Of a DNA stretch of 64,000 bases, positions 1 through 11,404 are shown piece by piece. Source of the DNA: Calycina herbarum (taxonomy: Eukaryota > Ascomycota > Leotiomycetes > Helotiales > Pezizellaceae); contig LLEY01000111.1 of assembly GCA_001414485.1 (NCBI GenBank), forward strand, positions 142,445 through 206,444, read 5' to 3'. Position 1 is the first letter of the stretch. Every line of letters begins with the position of its first letter. The translations under genes and the position numbers were made by a program. The notes beneath the pieces were generated by a model. It made no database searches and had not been told where the DNA came from. It worked only from the letters and a program-made list of their open reading frames with translations.

Positions 1-1302
1 ATTTGGCTTTGGACAAGGTCAAGGATGAAAAGCCAGTCAAACTCGTTTCATATAACTCCCTTCCATTTGTTGGCTTGGCTTTCAAGCTCGAAGAGAGTAA
101 CTATGGGCAATTGACTTATATCCGAGTTTACCAGGGTTCCATGAGAAAGGGAATGAACGTTTTCAACGCCAGGAACGACAAGAAAGTCAAAATTCCTCGA
201 ATTGTGCGAATGCACTCCAATGAAATGGAGGAAGTCCCAGAGATTGGAGCCGGAGAAATCTGTGCTGTGTTTGGTGTTGACTGTGCATCAGGAGATACCT
301 TTACAGATGGAACTCTTCCATATTCAATGAGTTCCATGTTCGTTCCTGATCCTGTTATCTCCTTGTCAATCAAGCCAAAGACGAGCAAAGATGGTTCGAA
401 CTTCAGTAAAGCCATGGCTCGTTTCCAAAGAGAGGATCCTACGTTCAGAGTCCATGTCGACACCGAGTCTCAAGAGACAATTATCTCAGGAATGGGAGAA
501 CTTCATCTTGATATTTACGTTGAACGTATGAGACGAGAGTACAAGGTAGAAGTCGAGACTGGTAAACCCCAAGTTGCCTATCGAGAAACCATCACTCAAG
601 GAGTCAAATTCGATCACACCCTCAAGAAACAAACCGGAGGAGCTGGTGATTTCGCCCGTGTGGTTGGATACATGGAGCCAATCGAACCAGGACCAAACGG
701 CTACGGCATCTCCAAATTCCGCGAAGAAGTAACCGGTGGATCCATTTCCGAAAAATATCTCTTCGCCTGCGAAAAAGGCTTCATGGCCTCCTGCGAAAAA
801 GGCCCCCTCATCGGCCACCCCGTCCTGGGTACGACAATGGTCGTCAACGACGGCGCAACCCACATGACCGATTCCTCCGAAATGGCCTTCAAAAACGCAA
901 CGCAACAAGCCTTCCGCAAGGCCTTCAAAGAATGCAAACCGCAAGTCCTGGAACCCCTCATGAAAACCACCATCACGGCCCCCAATGAGTTCCAGGGGAA
1001 TATTGTGGGCTTGCTGAATAAGAGGAATGCGATTATCAATGATACGGAAATTGGACCGGAGGATTTCACGCTGATTGCGGATTGTAGTTTGAATGCTATG
1101 TTTGGGTTTAGTTCGCAGTTGAGGGCGGCGACGCAGGGGAAGGGGGAGTTTGGGATGGAGTTTAGTCATTATAGTCCTGCGCCTGGTCAATTGCAGTAAG
1201 TCTCCTATTTGTGAGGAGGATATGAGAGATGCTAACATATGTTTTAGGAAGGAATTGATTGCGGCTCATGATAAGGCGCAGGCGGATAGACATAAGAAGT
1301 GA
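1..1302 (+). CDS. MEF1: Mitochondrial elongation factor G, C-terminal part (5' end outside window)
   Basis: Exons 1..1195 and 1248..1302; intron 1196-1247 (GTAAGT donor, GCTAAC branch site, TTTTAG acceptor). The reading frame is already open at base 3, so the GTPase (G) domain lies upstream of the window. About 415 residues remain, covering domains II to V. Visible family landmarks are [28 protein letters not shown] (domain III), [11 protein letters not shown] opening domain IV, and GGAGDFARV. The last exon adds [18 protein letters not shown] before TGA. The protein drives GTP-dependent translocation on mitochondrial ribosomes. Sequence similarity to bacterial-type EF-G, as opposed to cytosolic eEF2, supports the mitochondrial assignment; the import presequence cannot be checked because the 5' end is missing. 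MEF2 is the main alternative, but the strong EF-G-like domain III/IV favours MEF1. Confidence 0.93.
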
Positions 1303-1980
1303 AACTAGAGCATCTTTACTTCATACTTGTTGTGTTCTAAGAGAAAATCCTTTTTTCTTCTAGTCTTTGTATGAAATGTTGGTCTGGTAGACAACCGAAG
1401 GGTTTGATGGAAGAGCGACTTGTAGGATCTTTGGGGGTAAAAATACAAAAGAGGCGGCGTACAATGTAAATATATTGTATCATATGATGAAAAAAGTCAC
1501 TCTCCTCTTCTGGAAATGATTTCTCGGAGCATCTCGTGGCGCTGATTGTATCCTTCCCTTGGGGTTTGGGGATACTCTGTAGCATGCAACGAAATTGGAC
1601 GCTGGGAACAGATCATATGAAGAAAACGCCCTCAGAATTCAATTCTTGGGGCATCTTGTGGCACTGAGTCTCTCTCTCTTCAATTCGATTTGGGGTATCA
1701 CAAGTGAGTTTGGCATCCTGAAACAAAATTCGAAGGCTGGAAATGGGTATTTGTATTCCTTTCCTAAAGAACCTCCATCTCATCCAGTCCATTCCTTATT
1801 CCCATAACGTAAAGCAAAAACGCCATTATTCCACAAACCCGGGTATCCCCATTTCAAAATGCAAAACGTCTCCTCCAGTCTTCTCACACAATGTCTCTAC
1901 CGTTCCTCATCACCTGGGTATCTGCTGGGGGGTATCTGCCAACCACCTGCCATGGATCGAGCGTGTGTGCGCGATGAAAT
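1303..1980. other. Intergenic, convergent 3' ends of MEF1 and PMP3
   Basis: It holds the 3' flanks of two convergent genes. I see no convincing exon, RNA gene or repeat here; the short open frames lack conserved features. Confidence 0.6.
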
Positions 1981-2302
1981 TTAGATGGTCTTTATATTCG
2001 CTTTATCGTGTTTGCTGATGACCCACCATGCGTCTGTTGTTTTTATTAGCTGGGCTGAAGGGTAGATAGAGGGAGGGAAGGAGGACTTACGAAGAACACC
2101 TGGGATCCAACCTAGGATTGAGAGACCGATGTTGATTAAGAAGTCGGCTCCGCATCCGGTTTTGAGAAATACGGGGATGGGTGGGATGAAGATTGCTAGG
2201 AGGTAGAGGAGGACGTCTGTCTGTTTGGGGGTTTAGTATTCGAAAGTATGGGAGAGATGGAGAGAGGGCAGGAGGAGAACGTACGGTTGATGATCCAGCC
2301 AT
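1981..2302 (-). CDS. PMP3: Plasma membrane proteolipid 3 (UPF0057/PMP3 family)
   Basis: Exons (complement) 2302..2285, 2220..2091 and 2033..1981, giving 66 residues. The introns use GTACGT...CAG and GTAAGT...CAG. The protein starts MAGSST and then has the two membrane segments of the family: DVLLYLLAIFIPPIPVF followed by the hallmark KTGCGADFLINI, and LSILGWIPGVLHAWWVI, ending in a basic tail (SKHDKANIKTI). Pmp3 proteins are tiny plasma-membrane proteins that influence membrane potential and salt tolerance in yeast. The length fits the usual 52-77 residues. The first coding exon is only 18 nt (six codons), which is why simple ORF scans miss the gene. Exon joins are phase-consistent and give an uninterrupted family match, so I am confident in the model. 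Confidence 0.93.
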
Positions 2303-4530
2303 TTTGTTTGGTGTTGTGTTTGGGTGTTCTGCTTGTTGGATATAGATTTCTTTGGTGTTGTAAAACTTGGTTGCGTACAAAGAGTATGAATGGTATTGTA
2401 TTATATTATTCCTTTTCTGTCCTTGGGGACTCTCAAGTATTTATCTTCCCGCTGCGTGCCGCCACTTCCATCTCCCCTTCCTCATGGCAGGAACGTCATT
2501 CGTCGTCGCAATCTTCCGAGGCAAGAGTACCTGAACTATCATTAGTATCATGCTGTGTTGTTACCTCGGGATGACGTCGTTTTGTAGGGCTGTGCTCTTT
2601 CCGGGTTTGACCCGATATTTTGCTGGGGTTGGAGGGGATCAACGTTGGATTTTGAACTGGTTTCTTTCTGGAAAGGAAAGCTTATTTTCCGGATAACACG
2701 GAGCGACGCTTGGGATTTGATTTATTTTGGAGTTGGGAAACGTGATTGGCAAACACGGAAGTCGGAAGTCGGAAGTCGGATAAATCGGGTGCCTACTCGG
2801 TACGAGACTTGCAGGGGGAGGGGTACTCAGGTAAGAAGAAAAGTGAGCATTGCTCATTTCTCTTTACTGGAGTTTATCTCGAATAACTACTTTTCTTATT
2901 CTTAAATCTCTGGAACAATAAACTTTCAATACGGTTCCCCAAAATTCGATACTCCTCTTACAATGGGAATTCGAACCACCGCTGGATTTGACTGAAGCTG
3001 AACATTGTCTCGAATTGTATGCATACCTCTCGTTTCGTTGTTCTATTATTAAAACAATAAATAGTCGTGCTTTGACCTCGACAAAACAGTTGGTTTGTCC
3101 CGCCTGTCCCAATTCTTGGGGTTGTTCCTTCTTAACTTGGACCCTCGACTTCGCTTGACTAGGTACCCACCCACCTCAAGACACAGGACTCGTGGCTGCT
3201 CCTTCCTTCTCGTCTCATACTCCCACGAGATGGGAAGGTACGGCCCTGTCTACTTTACCCCCAACCTTCCCATCCCTCGTAGTTTCTTCTTGTTGCTAAG
3301 AATTCATTTAGGATGAATTGTTTTTTAGTTGTCTGGTAGTAGTGTGACTGTGTCTAGCACGGACAGTATGAGAGGAAACTCCTTTTTACTTGTTGATGCG
3401 AGGTCCTTCTAGTTTGGGCTTCCTGTGTTGTCAAGTAGGATTTTTCTAGACTCTTTTCCGGGGCCTGTATTTTTCTTTTCTCGTAGCTCTCTCTATATAC
3501 CGTTCCTTCCCTTGTAGCTTTAAAGGTATATCACATCTTCAATCCGCTGCTACCTTCCACAAGCTATCTTGTATAGAGTTAGCATCAGCATGCATTGTTT
3601 CGCGGGTAATATGTCAGCTCACTCCCCTTCCATGATTTGCGATGGAAGGGTTACTAGATCCCCGAGTCGTGCCTAAAGCTGCCTCAAATGTGTTGTCGAG
3701 GTAAGAGGGAAGGGGCGACCTCAAATCTAATCTAGTGTGGTTAACTGAAGGAAGGAACGACCCTAACTCTGGCAAAAAGTCACGACTTCTGGGGGTGCTC
3801 AGTAATATAACCTAGACTGTGATATTTCTTAAGACTTGGATATTGGAACATTCTTCTTTTAAGTATTCTAAGGAAACTTATATGATGATATTTAGATTTA
3901 GTGCGTCGTCATCAGAGCGATCACAGACCTGATATCTAATAAATTCTATTTCCCTAGAAGTTCTAAAACAATCAAGTTAAATGAACCAACTAGACCACGT
4001 CGAAGAAAAATATAACAAATAACTAAAGTCTTTTCGTAAGTCTTGCGTTATAATTTCATTGCTCTAGTACTCTCGGATAATTCTATTTCTCAAAAGAGTA
4101 TACGACGAATTATCAGGAGCAAAAGCATATACTCTCCTTGAAGGTATATCTGAAGGACATCCAATTGATACATTTTCCCTAAAAGCGCAGGATAATTAAG
4201 TTGGTCGAATAGAGTTACTGGAATAGTTTACAACACTGAATGGGAATCGTCCGAAGTCTCTAGCAAGTCTATTGTTTCGATTCAATTACACGAACCTCTT
4301 TAAAAATCAGAAAAGCATTTGACGAAACTGCTGAAATTCAGAGATAGAAGTCACGTAATTTCACTGCTGAATATACAATTTTCATCACCATATGTTCACG
4401 TATTTCTGCTATGTACCCTTTTGTAAACTATCTACACAATCGCACTGGGTATCGTGAAACTCCATTTCATGCAGAAAAAACAAAAACGCCGGCAATGGAT
4501 CCCACTCCCACAAGAACATCCCCCCCCCCC
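2303..4530. other. Intergenic region between PMP3 and SEA4
   Basis: About 2.2 kb with no supportable gene. It contains several copies of a TCCTTCC-type motif (near 3119-3135, 3195-3210, 3500-3513 and the pair at 3695-3767). The stretch near 2880-3100 includes a TCTGGAACAATAA sequence resembling one end of the short inverted-repeat family seen at 8906-9111. The part from about 3800 to 4400 is AT-rich. Confidence 0.5.
3695..3767. repeat. Pair of dispersed TCCTTCC-motif hairpins
   Basis: Two copies on the minus strand about 43 nt apart: GAGGGAAGGGGCGACC (3705-3720) and GAAGGAAGGAACGACC (3747-3762). Each lies between short complementary arms, GAGGT/ACCTC for the first and GTTA/TAAC for the second. 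The same motif recurs in other intergenic regions of the window. Confidence 0.45.
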
Positions 4531-7500
4531 TCACTCATCCTTATACAAATCCTCAATCTTGCACTGACAGCGACACTCCGGAACCGGGCACTCCACATGT
4601 CTCTCGAACCACGCAACCGCATGATCCAAGTGCAAGACATGCTTGCACTTGAGACAGCAGCTGGGAAATCTGGCCATTCTTCGGATCGCTGGGTCGTTTG
4701 AGAGCTCAGGTTTATCTGAGCGAGGGACCCCAACGTGCTGCAAACAGATGGCGCATCGCGGGAGATGGGCGCCGCATTTGGGGCAGCAGAGGCCAGCATT
4801 GACCCCAGCTGCCATCAATGGGTTTCGTCCATCGTTGGTTGTCGTCGATGGGCCGGCTGCAGAGGAGGAAGGATCGCCGGTGTTCGCCAGGTCGTTGGCC
4901 GTTCGCAAGTCACAGTTGAGACATCTAATGGTGACTTGTCTGGGAGGTGGCTTGATGCCACGAGTCCCGTTCCGACCGCGACTGAGCTTTGCGGATTGCT
5001 GGTCGAAGAGAACGCGGAGAATGTGCTGCTGGTGTCGATGGAGCAAGGCACAATACTCCTTTCGCCAGGCATCGCAGCGGATGTCTTCAATGTAACGAGG
5101 GTAGCAGTGCGAGAGGATCAAGATTGGTGTTTGGTAGTCAAGAAACTTCTCCACGTACTTGGCACAGATGTCAACAAAATCGTCGGTAATCCCCGATAGG
5201 AATATACCTTCAATGTCGCCCTCCTTGATTGCCTCGTTCATCATGGCCTCGAGCCAAGCGGTGAGTTGATCGTCGTCAAATTTTCGCAAGGCCACTCCAA
5301 GTCGATCTCTCCATGGTAAGGTATCCTCGTTTGCGATGGCTGCCCAGTCTCCAGTCGTAATGAATGCATAAATGGCTCGTAGGTATGGATCCTCGAACAT
5401 CTCCGGATGATTTTCAAGAACCTTCTCCCAGTTCGAATCAAGACTAGTCGTATTGGTGCTCTGTAGCTTGATTTCTAGAGCCATTCCCATGAAAACGAGG
5501 TATATCTTGTCGCCCTTCTTTAATAGCTCAACAGCACGCTCAGGCATGCCCTCGAATAGTGCCCATGCCGCCGCATTAGTGTATTCATCCTCCTCGATGA
5601 GTGAAGCAATGTCTTCCTCGAGTTCCTCTGGGGACTTGATTAGACCGCAGGTTGCCAAGCACAATTGACGGTGATTAGGTTTGCTGGTCGCGATGCCTTC
5701 AAACTCTGGGATTCTCAGCTTTTTGATCATTTCTCCGATGATGATCTCCCATTGTTCTGGATCCGGAATATTCGGAGCACCAATGATACGTGCTTTAAAC
5801 TTCTCGCCTTTTGAGAGTCAGCAATGCCCACTTCAATTATGAAATAAAAACTCACCAAGATTATTCATCCATATGGGGTGTACGCCCATGCGCGAGAGAT
5901 CGAGAGGAAAGACAGCCATGCCAATCTTTCTGCTACCTGGGTTCATGAGTGCCTCGGAATCTGGTGAAATGTTTGTTAGCTATGAAAATAAGATATCAGG
6001 TATCGAAGAGACTCACTCGCAATCCACCACCAGACCTTCACAAGCCATGGGTCATCCGTCCACTCGGCATCTTTGAGCATTTGTGCATTCTTTGAGCAGT
6101 CAAAAAGATATCCAGCAACGGCTCTCTTGATCATCACGTTATCGAGCTCTTGCTTGATCTCCTTGGAAGTTGGAAGCACGCTAAGAGCCGAGTAGTGAAG
6201 CGTGTCATGCATTTCCCGACTCGACATGCATTTCTTGGATGCTTCAGCTTCAGGCTCGGCTTTGCCCTTGCCCTTGTCCACTTTATTCTCAATGTTGAGC
6301 TCCGAAAGTTGATCTGATGGGGGGTGGGTAGAACCAGAAGCCTCAGCATCATTGTCCTTTGTGTTATACGGAGGCAACAAATCAACGACTGGGTCTTCCC
6401 CCGAGTGGATGGCTTCCTTGATTGCGGCATTGAGTCTCCTCTTGGTCTCGAGATTATTGAAACCATTAGGTCCAAAGACAGGGATATCAGCTTTGGCTGC
6501 ATCAGCGTAAAGTGGACCCAGAACCTTCTCAGCCTCATTGGGATCTTTAAAACGCATCAAAGTCATATATGGCTCACCAACTAAGTAAATGTAAGCTTGT
6601 AAACAATGACGGGAGGATCTGGTGTGGTACTTACGTGGACGAGGGGGGGCCCAGGGGACCAATTGAGCGAGATGACCAGCACTAGCAGCAGGCGTCTTTA
6701 AAATTTCAAAACTGCCATTTGCACGTAAACCAACAATTCTTGGGTCCAAATGAGGGGTATTGAGATTTAGCCAATCGAAGGATACGATGCGGTCTTCTGG
6801 CTTTCTTTGATGATTGGGATCAAAACAGGCGTACTCCAAATCAATCGATTTCTTGACCTCGAGTAGCTCAGGACTACCCTCGACATCGTCAATGGATTCT
6901 GGTTCGACATACTCCTTGTTCGTCTTGAGAACTTGCAATTGGCCAGCAGAAGATAAAACTCCTAGCATTCCCCGATGTTCGCGGCAGTATCGAAGTTGTT
7001 TGATGTGAACGCCCTTCTCCATTTCAATGACCTTGTTGAGGCTCAATGATGCTCCCCAAGGTACACCATCTTCATCTATAGCGTCCAAATACATTGGCGA
7101 TGCAGTGGAACGGTTAGTGACACGACGGTCCCAGACGACGAGTCCTGCTTGATCCAGGGATGAAGACGCGAAGTAGTTGGTATCCGCAAAATCAATTGCC
7201 AGGTTGTTATTACATCGGGTCGTGAATTGCATTACACTCGAATTTGGATCTAGAGTTATCAGCACTTTTCCCCTGATGTAGACGGTGATGAACTTACCTC
7301 GGAGATCGTGAATTCGCACGCTCTGGTTCTTGACACCGACGACGAGAGTCTGGGGCTGGTCTTCGAAGAATCTGACACTTGTGATTGAGATGCTACCTTC
7401 AAGCTTCTTCTTCGGCTCAATGGTCATGGCAGAAACACTGCTCCAACCACGTTGCTTCGGATCCCAATTGCCGAGACGATGGTTAACATCCCAGATTTGA

Positions 7501-8729
7501 AGACAAGAATCATTTCGAATTCTGTCAAGACCGACGGCAAGCAGACCAGTCGTGTTGAATGCAACCGATTGACAAGATCTTTGCAATTTTAGGGGGAGGG
7601 TGATGGATGCGTTCGAGTCGTCGTCAACGCGTAGTAAGTGAACCTCGCCGTGAGAAGTACCGACAGCAACTAGTCCTTGAACAGCTGGGGACCAATCGTA
7701 GGTGTTGATAGGTGGAATCTCCGTGTGCTTGGATCGTGGCTCATAGTCAAATTTGCCTGGTTGTGCGTGGCCCTGTGCTTCGTAGACTTGGACAATACGC
7801 GAGTGGAGGTTCAAGACCATGAACTCGTCCCGTGATGGGATAGGGGACCACCGGATGATGCCCTCGTGGCGCTCCATTCTGTGCTTTCGCGAAGCGGGAG
7901 GAGGCCCAATGACAACAGTTGGTCGAGTTGGTGGAAGAGGCTCTGTGGTGGTAGGGGGAAGAGGCTCCGCAGTAGTTTGCTCTCTTGACGACAAGGGCAA
8001 GATACGGAAAAGTTTCTTAATGGGAGATCGAGGCTGTGTGTCTAGAAAAGGGTCTGTAATAGTGGGCTCCTCGGTAACTGTCAAATGCTTTGGAAAGGGC
8101 AAATTATCAAAAAATGCCTTGATGGGAGATCGTAGCTTGACGGGCGAGGTGGGTTGAGTGCGCGCCGGATAGGACTCTGTAGTAGTCTCCTCGGTAGTAG
8201 TCGACTGTCTGAATGAGGGCAAGTGATCGAAAAGTGCCTTGATGGGGGACCGACGCTGGCGAAGAGCGACAGGCGAGGTAGATCGTGGTCGTCCGCCCGC
8301 TGGTGCTTTCGAGGTCGGGGTTGGAGATGATCGCGATGCACTGCGGCCACGCCGAGGGGTGGATGGTGAGCCTTTTCGAGGCGTAAAAGGGTCAAAATGG
8401 AAGACGAGAGGGGTTCCAGAGTCGTTGGGGTAAAGAAGTCGCGGATCGCCGACACCTGGAGTTTCTGTTGTTGAAGATCGCGATCTATTGATCCCAATTC
8501 AAGTCAGCGATCTGAGATATAGATATCAGATATCACTCGCGCGATCAATCATCCTCAAGCGCCTAGATCAGGCGACGTGAGAGGAGTAGTCTGTTTGATG
8601 TGACAAAAACGCGATCTGACAAAAAGAATGTCCATTCATGGATTTGTCGCGACAGTGAAAGGGTGATGGATGAACTTACAGATCGTCGTCCTCCTCTTGA
8701 AAAGAGTCCATCACGGAGTTTCCTGACAT
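4531..8729 (-). CDS. SEA4: SEA/GATOR2 complex subunit Sea4 (Mio homologue)
   Basis: Exons (complement) 8729..8680, 8484..7298, 7249..6635, 6580..6017, 5960..5856 and 5807..4531; all joins are in frame and give about 1265 residues. Order of parts: a Ser/Pro-rich N-terminus (MSGNSVMDSFQEEDDD start) with three RSPIK repeats; a WD40 propeller (blades ending HDLR, IWDV, VVWDRR); a long alpha-solenoid; and a C-terminal RING/zinc-ribbon array (CLNCDL, CCPKCGAHLPRCAICLQHV, CLKCKHVLHLDHAVAWF, CPVPECRCQC). This order is that of yeast Sea4 and animal Mios in SEACAT/GATOR2, the vacuole/lysosome-associated regulator of amino-acid signalling to TORC1. The start was chosen because exon 1 supplies an ATG and the codon joins perfectly over a 195-nt intron. 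Two introns (7297-7250, 48 nt; 6634-6581, 54 nt) are stop-free multiples of three. The TGA is followed directly by eleven G on the coding strand. Confidence 0.93.
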
Positions 8730-8905
8730 GTTTCGCCGATTGGCTGTTGGCCTGCGAAGTCGGGCCTGATATCGGAGATGGTCGGAGTTGTTGCTGCGAT
8801 GAGGGGTCTGGGAAGGAGCAACCTAAAGTGCGAGGTTGAGCCGGCGCTAGTGGGAGGCTAACTTTTAGTTTCCACGTGATCCAAACCTTTTCGCTTGTAG
8901 ATAAC

Positions 8906-9111
8906 AAAAGCAGCAATGCAAGGTAGTTAGTTATTCCAACTTCTTATTCCCATTTAGAATAACCCAAAACTTTGTGATTTTGTTGTTCTAAAACATTTAG
9001 GTTATGTTCTGAATTGTTCAAAGTTTTTGATGTGAATTACCTTAGAAATTCTGGAACAATAAGAGCTAGGTTGACAGCTCTGTCCAGCCAGAAGTATTCA
9101 CTGCCGCTTTT
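8906..9111. mobile_element. Short inverted-repeat element (MITE-like), copy A
   Basis: About 206 bp, non-coding. The left end reads AAAAGCAGCAATG. The right end, reversed, reads AAAAGCGGCAGTGAATACTTC. The two left-end differences are G-to-A changes, as RIP would produce. The right inner part shares TCTGGAACAATAAGAG and CTGTCCAGCC with related copies at 10964, 62550 and 63895. It lies between the divergent starts of SEA4 and EFG1. Confidence 0.55.
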
Positions 9112-9244
9112 ATGATCCATTGTGAGCCTCTTGATTCTGCCAAGGGTGCCTCAAATGCCTGCAAGAAAATAAACTGTGAGCCTCGTACCTCATCATCTCG
9201 AGATAATCCTCACCAAAAAAGAACACCCCAAGCACAATAACCCA

Positions 9245-10183
9245 ATGGCAGGCAAACGGAAACACGAAGAATCGGAACCCCAGGAAACTGTCCATGAATC
9301 TCGACAATTCCAAGTTCCTGGCAGTAGGCCGAAACCTTCCAAAAAGCCCCGCACATTCGAACCTCACAAGAAGCAGGCGCATGCATCAAGTGTCAACGCA
9401 ATCAAGAAACGAATTCGCGATGTGTCGAGAAGACTTGAACGCGGAGACGACCTGCCAGCAACCGTTAGAATGGAGGATGAGCGTGCGCTAGAGGCATATG
9501 GTCAGGAATTGGAGGCTGCTGAGGCAGAAAAGATCAGACAGAAAATGATCAAACAATACCATATGGTTCGCTTCTTTGGTATGTCCATTTTTCCTCCCTT
9601 CCAAACTCCAGGCTAATGTTGTTTTGTAGAACGTCAAAAGGCGACCAGGACTTTGAAGAAGCTTCGCAAGCAATTGCTGGAGTCGACGTCAGAGGAGGAC
9701 GTCGAGACTTTAAAGACCAAGATGCATATCGCAGAAGTTGATCTGAATTATACCCAATACTCACCTCTAAGCGAACGATACATCAGCCTCTATCCACAAA
9801 AGAAGTCGGGAACCGAAGAAGGAGACAGTTCGGGGGATTCAGGTCCACCAGCAAAACCTCCAATGTGGGCGGAAGTCGAAAAATGCATGGAGGAAGGTAC
9901 CCTTACTCGATTACGAAATAGACAGAGCACGATCCAGACCCAGAAGCCCAAATCGCTCGAACATCGGCCTGCGAAACCAAAACCAAAACCTGCCACCGTA
10001 CCAGATACCTCGGGACTCAATCGCCGCGAAAGAAGAAGTCAAAATCGGGTACAGGATGTTGTTGGCAGAAAGAAGAACCATACTCGGGGATCTGAGAATA
10101 ACGAGCTATTTGGGGCATCTCTCAGCGTTAAGAGGAATAACGATAAAGAGGATGATAGTGATGGTGGTTTCTTTGAAGACTAG
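9245..10183 (+). CDS. EFG1: rRNA-processing protein Efg1
   Basis: Exons 9245..9578 and 9630..10183; intron 9579-9629 (GTATGT donor, GGCTAATG branch region, TTGTAG acceptor). 295 residues. The N-terminus is basic (MAGKRKHEESE, KPSKKPRTFEPHKKQ). The family core follows: VNAIKKRIRDVSRRLER, then an acidic-basic coiled coil (EAAEAEKIRQKMIKQYHMVR), ERQKATRTLKKLRKQL, and the conserved DLNYTQYSPLSERYISLYP. The tail is Lys/Arg-rich and acidic. Yeast Efg1 is a nucleolar small-subunit processome component needed for 18S rRNA maturation. The ATG at 9245 is chosen because it begins the conserved MAGKRK-type start; the frame further upstream has only a GTG. It is divergently arranged with SEA4, with an inverted-repeat element in the shared upstream region. 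Confidence 0.93.
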
Positions 10184-11404
10184 AACCAACAAGGTATTTT
10201 GTTGTTCTTAGTATTCAAGGAAAGCTCCAGTGTGAATGTTTCTGATATGATACCCAAAGCACAGATTCTATGTAATAGATGAGGTCCTGGATTTTCAATG
10301 AGAAAATCATGAGCCCATTTAACCCATGGGTAGGGGCTTTCCTCAGTGACGCTGAGAAAGATGTCTTCCATGGGTTCAACAATATTCTACTTACAAAAAA
10401 ACCTATTTTTCCACAGGTCTTTTGTATCCTTTCTTCATTGCGTAAATGTGAGGGGGTGGTATGTTTGCTATGTCTTGAACAACTTTAGACATGGTGACAC
10501 ATGCTATACTTGACAGCAGAGTATATTCTTGTATCAACGAAAAGAGGCATCTTCAGCGGAACAAGAAAGAGATTGATGTTTCTCTTGGTTCGATGCAGAT
10601 GTTGGATCTGTACTAGGATGGTAGGACCATTTGATCATTTTGTAGTTGGGAAGAACTTTTTGCATTGGTAATGATTCTAAGACGACCAACTGCTTGTATT
10701 TTCTTCCTTTCCAGCGAGACGTGACCACCAAAGAATCTTGTCATCACATATTGAAGATATAGTGATGTATTGTATCTTTATGGAGGCAGGCGGGATCCAT
10801 GTTCTAGTTTGAGAGATTTAAACTCTAGCATGAAATTTATTTACCCTGAGCTAATGATGGAAGAATCAGTTTGTTGAGGCTGATCCTTTCTTGTTGCTAT
10901 GAATCTTGAAAATTGACTTGATATTACCACACTTAAGCATCAGACGTTGTTAGAATGGCGTTTAAAAGTGGCAGTAAATACTTCGGTTCATACCTGCCTG
11001 CCTAGCCCTCGTTGTTCCGACTTTCCAGGGTAATTCATGTAAATTATCCTAGAGACTTGAACAATTCAAAATTATCCTAGATGGTTAGAGCAACCAAGTT
11101 TAGCTGTCCCAGAAAGTTAGAACAATGAGAAGTATCGAAGGGTTTTACTGCCGCTTTTATTGCCCACCAAGGTTAGCCGCAGAAACCCACGTGATCTGAG
11201 GTGAAGGCCCGGAGCTGGACTCTTCATCAACCACCTTAAAAGCTAGCATCCCAATCAAACACAACCTACTTCTACCACCACCACGCTCCCCCAGTAAACA
11301 GGCTACTTGTTAAAGTATCTCTTTTCCAGCAATCTAGTCCCCCACCTGCAGCGTGTGCATTGATACATACAATACTATTGATACGGAGGTTGAATATTGT
11401 GACG
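10184..11404. other. Intergenic region between EFG1 and the dsRBD gene
   Basis: No supportable coding sequence. The 3' flank of EFG1 is followed by AT-rich sequence and an inverted-repeat element (listed separately). The final 200 bases are the likely promoter and 5' leader of the next gene. Confidence 0.55.
10964..11158. mobile_element. Short inverted-repeat element (MITE-like), copy B
   Basis: About 195 bp with the clearest ends of this family. The left end begins AAAAGTGGCAGTAAATACTT; the right end, reversed, begins AAAAGCGGCAGTAAAACCCT. Both ends are flanked outward by T, consistent with a TA target duplication, though the exact boundary is uncertain. The interior contains several repeats of a CCTAGA/GTTAGAACAA-like sequence and has no ORF. 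Confidence 0.65.

Noticed and set aside
486..1238. Long open frame on the minus strand opposite MEF1
   Set aside because: It is the antisense shadow of the conserved EF-G coding sequence and has no domain content.
2950..2990. GGTTCGAATTC-like sequence suggesting a tRNA T-loop (minus strand)
   Set aside because: The T-stem does not pair and no acceptor or anticodon arm is present.
4643..5199. Plus-strand open frames opposite the Sea4 RING region
   Set aside because: They are mirror frames of the Cys-rich C-terminus of Sea4; the minus-strand translation is clearly the conserved one.
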